From: Heterohyrax brucei
Lineage: Eukaryota; Chordata; Mammalia; Hyracoidea; Procaviidae
DNA length: 64,000 nt
NCBI GenBank assembly: GCA_028571685.1
Contig: CM053164.1
Span: 39,482,501 to 39,546,500, forward strand
Direction of reading: 5' to 3'
A model generated the notes under the pieces. That model did not search any database. It was not told where the DNA came from and was given only the letters and a program-made list of their open reading frames with translations. A program made the translations under genes and the position numbers. Shown piece after piece: positions 60,380-64,000 of the stretch (position 1 is its first letter; every line of letters begins with the position of its first letter).

Positions 60380-60789
60380 TATGAAACCAGGATTACTCTT
60401 ACATCAAGACCAGACAGAGGTATTACAAGGAAAAAAAATGCAGACTGAAGTTCTTCAAGAATATACATGCAGGTATCCACAATAAAATGTTAACAAAACA
60501 AATACTGCAAAACATAATAAAAGATAATACATCATGACCAAGTGTGGCTTATCCTGGGAATGCAATGCTAGTTCAAGGTGTAAAAATTTATCAGTGCAAT
60601 TTGCCATGTCAAAAGACTAAACTAGAAAAGTCACATGACCACCTTAGCAGACGCAGAAAAATGAGTTCACAAAATACAAAATTCAAAATCCACTTGTGAT
60701 TAAAAATCTCTCAGAAAACTGAAATTAGAATAGACCTTCCTCAACTTGACAGAAGTCACCTACAAAAAACCTACAACTAACATCAAACT

Positions 60790-61655
60790 GTGTGGATGAC
60801 AACAAATTATGGAAAACAGTGAGAAGAATGAAAATTCCAGAATGCTTAGTGGTGCTCATGTGGCACTTTGTACGTAGACAAAGAGGCAGTCCGTCAAACA
60901 GAACAGAAGGATACTGTGTAGTTTAAAATCAAGGAAGGTGTTTGTCAGGGTTTCAGCCTTTCACCATACTTGTTCACTCCATGTGCTGAGCAAATAATCC
61001 AAGAAGCTGGACTGTGTGAGGGAGAATGTAGCATCAGGAGTGGAGGAAGGCTCATGAACAACCTGAAATATGCTGATGACACAACCTTGCTTGCTAAAAA
61101 GTGAAGAGAACTTGAGGCACTTGCCAAGAAAGATTGAAGTCTACAGCTTTCACTGTGGATTACACCTCAACATAAAAAAAAACAAAAATCCTCACAAACA
61201 GACCAACAAACAACATCATGACAAATGGAGAAAAGATTGAATTTGCCAAGGGTTTCATTTTACTTAGATGCACAATTGATGCCCATAGAAGTGACAGTCA
61301 AGAAATCAAATGAGACATTGCCTTGGGCAAATCTCCTGCAAAAGACCTCTTTAAAATGTTTTTTTTTTAAAAAAAAAAAAAAAGAAAGAAAGAAAAAAAG
61401 CAAAGATGTCATTTTGAGGACTAAAGTGTGCCTCACCTAACCCATAGAATTTTCAATCACCTCATACGCATGTGAAGCTTGGACAATGAGTAAGGAAGAC
61501 TGAAGACAAATTGATGCCTTTGAGTTATGGTGTTGGTGCAGAATATTGAATATATCATGGACTGCCAGAAGAATGAACAAGTCAGTCTTGGAAAAAACAC
61601 AGCCAGAGTGCTCCTCAGGAGTGGGGATGATGAGATCATCTCATTTATTTTGGAC
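60790..61655 (+). mobile_element. RTE (BovB-like) LINE, reverse-transcriptase part, sense
   Basis: 'gtagacaaagaggcagtccg', 'aatatgctgatgacacaacc' (YADD box) and 'gaagcttggacaatgag' follow the RTE gene in order. Frames are broken, and an A-rich expansion sits at 61361-61395. The 3' tail is missing, replaced at about 61660 by the LTR. Confidence 0.85.
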
Positions 61656-61659
61656 AAGT

Positions 61660-62310
61660 TGAAACCAGAGGCTGAAAAGTGCTGGGGGGAAGGGAACTTA
61701 AGACTGAGAGCCTGAGAGGTATTGTTTCAGATCACCCCCAACCCACAGGGAAAACACGACCTCCACATTCCACAAGACCCAGGTGGTGATGCTAGGGAGG
61801 GGCTTCAGAGGCTCTATCATAGATTTAGTAAACTATAGGTTAGAAATGACTCCTCTTGCCTTGATAATTGGGCTCTAACCGGTGATAAAAGAACTAAATA
61901 GGACAGCAGGAAAGACATGAGTAATTTGTGTTTGAGCATTCTTCTTTCAGATTGCTGGCCAGATGGCATCTGGCACCACTTTGTGTTCCTTAATGGCTGG
62001 TGATGGCCTGAGTGATTGCTAAGCAGTGGACCTTTGCCCAGTTGACCTCTACCCAGTCAACCCACAAACACCCTGCCTTATTTCCCACATTGTTCACTGA
62101 CACCTGCCCCTGCATCTGCATGTAGCCTCTCCATCTAAAAACCCTGACCTTACTTGGAAACTTCAGATGGGCTTTGAGGACAAGAATGCTCCCTATCCGC
62201 TCTGTTGCCAGAAACACAGAAATTAACTTGATTGTCTCACCCCAAAAGCTCCTGTCTCAGGGATTGGCTTTAGTGGCAGGTAACACGAACTCTGGGCTTT
62301 CCCAGTAACA
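61660..62310 (+). mobile_element. Endogenous retrovirus 5' LTR (putative)
   Basis: It starts TG at 61660 where RTE similarity stops and ends CA just before a primer-binding site. The 651-bp length suits a class I LTR. The second half contains 'ttgattgtctcacc' and 'ggattggctttagtggcagg', common in class I ERV U5 regions. The start is inferred; a target duplication cannot be checked because the 3' LTR is not in view. Confidence 0.55.
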
Positions 62311-62314
62311 AATC

Positions 62315-62333
62315 TGGCACCCCAGATGAGACC
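62315..62333 (+). other. Retroviral primer-binding site, tRNA-Arg-like
   Basis: The 19-mer starting tggcaccccagatg is complementary to the 3' end (including CCA) of tRNA-Arg(CCT) as I recall it, with two mismatches. Its place, 4 bases after the LTR end, is right for a primer-binding site. Confidence 0.6.
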
Positions 62334-63280
62334 ATATTCTGTTTGGACTGGACAAGCCCCTTGCAGAACAAAGGAGCAGCTGAACTCCTTAAGTAGCTAC
62401 AAGATATGGGACCTCTGCCAACTCTATTCTCCTGTCAGGGTGTCACTGGCTCCTAACTGCACTTTCTAGGGGTAAGTGATCAAATTTTTGGGTAAAAGGG
62501 AAGGGTTGGGTTTTTAGGATTTCTGGTTTGTGGACCTCATGGGGGGCACCTCATTTCTTTTGGAATTTCTGATTTGCAGACCCCAGAAAAAAAGGGGGGC
62601 TGTCTGGCTTGCAAACCCCATGAAGGAGGCCACTTGGTTTATGTCCCCCCACCCACAGTGGAGCACCTGGTTTCAGGCACTTCACATTTCCTCTCCTGAA
62701 GCTCTGAGGACTGACCAGAGTTCTGGTGTCTTCTGTCAGGCAGGTTTTTTCTTTTCAGAGGACACATTTTCTTGGGGTGATTTTCTTCTACTGACAGATG
62801 GAGTTTCCTGGTTTCCCTAAAGTTTTTAACTCTGTGAGTGGACATGTTGGTCAGGTTAGAGCTGTCCTCTGGATTTCAGGTGTGTGCATGTGGTGTGAAG
62901 CTGGCTCAAAAAGTGTGTGTGACAGTGTGTGAATGCTTGGAGTTTGCTTAAGTGAATGACTGAGGGGACTAAAAGGAACAGGCTGTGTGTGTGTCTGGTA
63001 AAGTGACGCCTCCTGTGTGTGTTTGTTAAGATAAATGCATATGTAGTGTGGTTTCATATTTGCCTTTGTGAGGTTTTGAAATGTCTTTTTCATTGTTGTA
63101 CTAATTGATATTTACACAAGGTGTTTGTGGGGACTCCAGATTTGTAATTTTCTGTGGAAAGTGTCTGGTTCCTATAGGTTGAGTATTTAGGGTCTGTGCA
63201 AAACTTCACTGGCTCTGCCTTGGACAATACATTTGCCCAGTTCAACCTCAGAGTTGCTTGGTCCCAGTGTTGTCTTATTC
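62334..63280 (+). repeat. Endogenous retrovirus leader region (putative)
   Basis: A 5' leader without a usable reading frame follows the primer-binding site. It has a splice-donor-like aggggtaagt at 62468-62477 and GT-rich tracts (62880-63020). No gag, pro, pol or env sequence is recognisable. Confidence 0.4.
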
Positions 63281-63284
63281 ATAG

Positions 63285-63432
63285 TGGTTGGGTGCTGTTT
63301 GCTGACCAGAAAGTCTGCAGTTCAAGTCTGCCAGGTACTCCTTGGAAACCCTATGGGACAGTTATACTCTGTCTATGGAGTCACTATAAATTAAAATCAA
63401 CTCCACAACAGTGGGTTTAATTTGGTTTTAAT
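63285..63432 (+). repeat. AfroSINE, 5'-truncated
   Basis: 'ctgaccagaaagtctgcagttc' to tail 'cagtgggtttaatttgg'. Confidence 0.8.
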
Positions 63433-63980
63433 TGCTAACTTGACTTGGTGAGAAGCAGCAGAGCACCAGACCAGCATAAAACAGTGCTAGAGCTGACCCA
63501 TGGAGCCAGAGAGCTGAGGGCCTGTGTGCAGGAGTATGTGCCTTTGGACACTTGAATCAGTAGAGCTACAGAGCTTTGGAACACTTCCCCTAGCAGGGCA
63601 GATGCAGGCCTGAGGCCTAGGCCATGAGGCCATAGAAAGCAGAAGCTGAGCATGGGAAGCTGAGCTGTCTCAGTCTTAAAGACATGTCCACGACCTCAGG
63701 GGTTTGAAAGGGTGGAGTCATGGCCCCTGATGTTTGTAACTGTGGAATTGCCACTCCTGTGTACTTGGAAAATTGTGTGCCAGAAGCTGAGAGATCAAGA
63801 GGTGCTGTCCCAGTGGGCCTGGAAGGCAGACCTGCAGTACATGGGGCCAGGATACGGGGCTTCCATTCAAAATCTGGAGAGGGTGCTGATATCTAGAGTC
63901 TGGAGGGCAAAGGCCACTGCGGAAAATGTCTCAGGAAATGGAAAATTCTTTTCAAAGCCTTGAGAGCTAATGTGATGTTT
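63433..63980. other. Intergenic, no recognised element
   Basis: About 550 bp, GC-richer than its surroundings. It may continue the retroviral leader, but I cannot support that. Confidence 0.4.
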
Positions 63981-64000
63981 GTTGTTGTTAGGTGTCAGTG
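63981..64000 (-). repeat. Start of an RTE tail at the window edge
   Basis: The last 20 bases (gttgttgttaggtgtc region) are the antisense RTE 3' terminus; the element continues outside. Confidence 0.65.

Larger units (their letters stand above)
56100..60785 (+). repeat. Old L1 (5' region, ORF1 and ORF2 remnants)
   Basis: 57080-57900 holds ORF1-like sequence, including a surviving 103-codon frame (57087-57398) with VETSFKELICRLNAAKERIS and a KKLWDNIEWSNMHIIGLPG run as in the L1 ORF1 RRM start. 58310-59000 is the endonuclease part, and 59334-59842 and 60380-60785 the RT part. It is full of stops and indels. 56100-57080 is only tentatively its 5' region. SINEs and a mariner split it, and an RTE cuts its 3' end. 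Confidence 0.75.

Noticed and set aside
1-64000. CRISPR array, prokaryotic operon or phage-like system
   Set aside because: The window shows spliced exons, LINEs and SINEs of a mammal; there are no regularly spaced repeats or bacterial gene clusters.

Overview
The window is part of a mammalian nuclear chromosome. The density and type of interspersed repeats point to an afrotherian, most likely an elephant or close relative. I count about 30 copies or fragments of tRNA-like SINEs that I recognise as AfroSINE (a head with box A/B-like sequence and a tail reading '...gagtcgattccgactcatag...'), several RTE (BovB-like) LINE fragments whose 3' end matches that SINE tail, and L1 elements of an afrotherian type. 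The species call rests on repeat families recognised from memory, not on a database search.

Only one protein-coding gene is supported: the 3' two thirds of RAB10, on the + strand. Four coding exons lie at 25719-25857, 37592-37681, 38343-38444 and 43352-43435. They encode residues 64-200 plus the last base of codon 63. They carry the DTAGQE, NKCD and SAK nucleotide-binding motifs, the Thr73 phosphosite and the C-terminal CC prenylation signal. Splice phases are consistent, all donors are GT and all acceptors AG. The 3' UTR starts at 43436 and probably ends just after the AATAAA at 45748. The first coding exons (residues 1-63) were not found and should lie upstream of the window, so 1-25718 is intron.

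Region by region: 1-25718 is intron built largely of nested LINEs. It includes a nearly complete 7.15 kb L1 in antisense (6222-13376), an old L1 broken by two younger L1 tails in opposite orientations (15863-17235), an L2 broken by an RTE (17240-19365) and an L1 mosaic (19366-25215). The intron at 25858-37591 holds a nested cluster of fold-back mariner elements (29436-30491) and a pair of similar sequences of unknown family (28955-29315 and 33196-33360). The introns at 37682-43351 are less repeat-rich. They contain a 57-bp tandem duplication close to an exon, a solo LTR with a perfect 5-bp target duplication, and a G-rich tract 120 bp before the last exon. From 45786 to 64000 is intergenic DNA with LTRs, SINE dimers, a near-perfect 350-bp palindrome, an old L1 carrying another fold-back mariner, and the 5' end of an endogenous retrovirus with a primer-binding site resembling tRNA-Arg.

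I see no operon, CRISPR array, defence system or other new cellular system. What is worth a second look is the transposon structure: fold-back mariners, candidate dimeric AfroSINEs, L1 5' UTR monomers with an extended frame between ORF1 and ORF2, and the unnamed palindrome and duplicated sequence.
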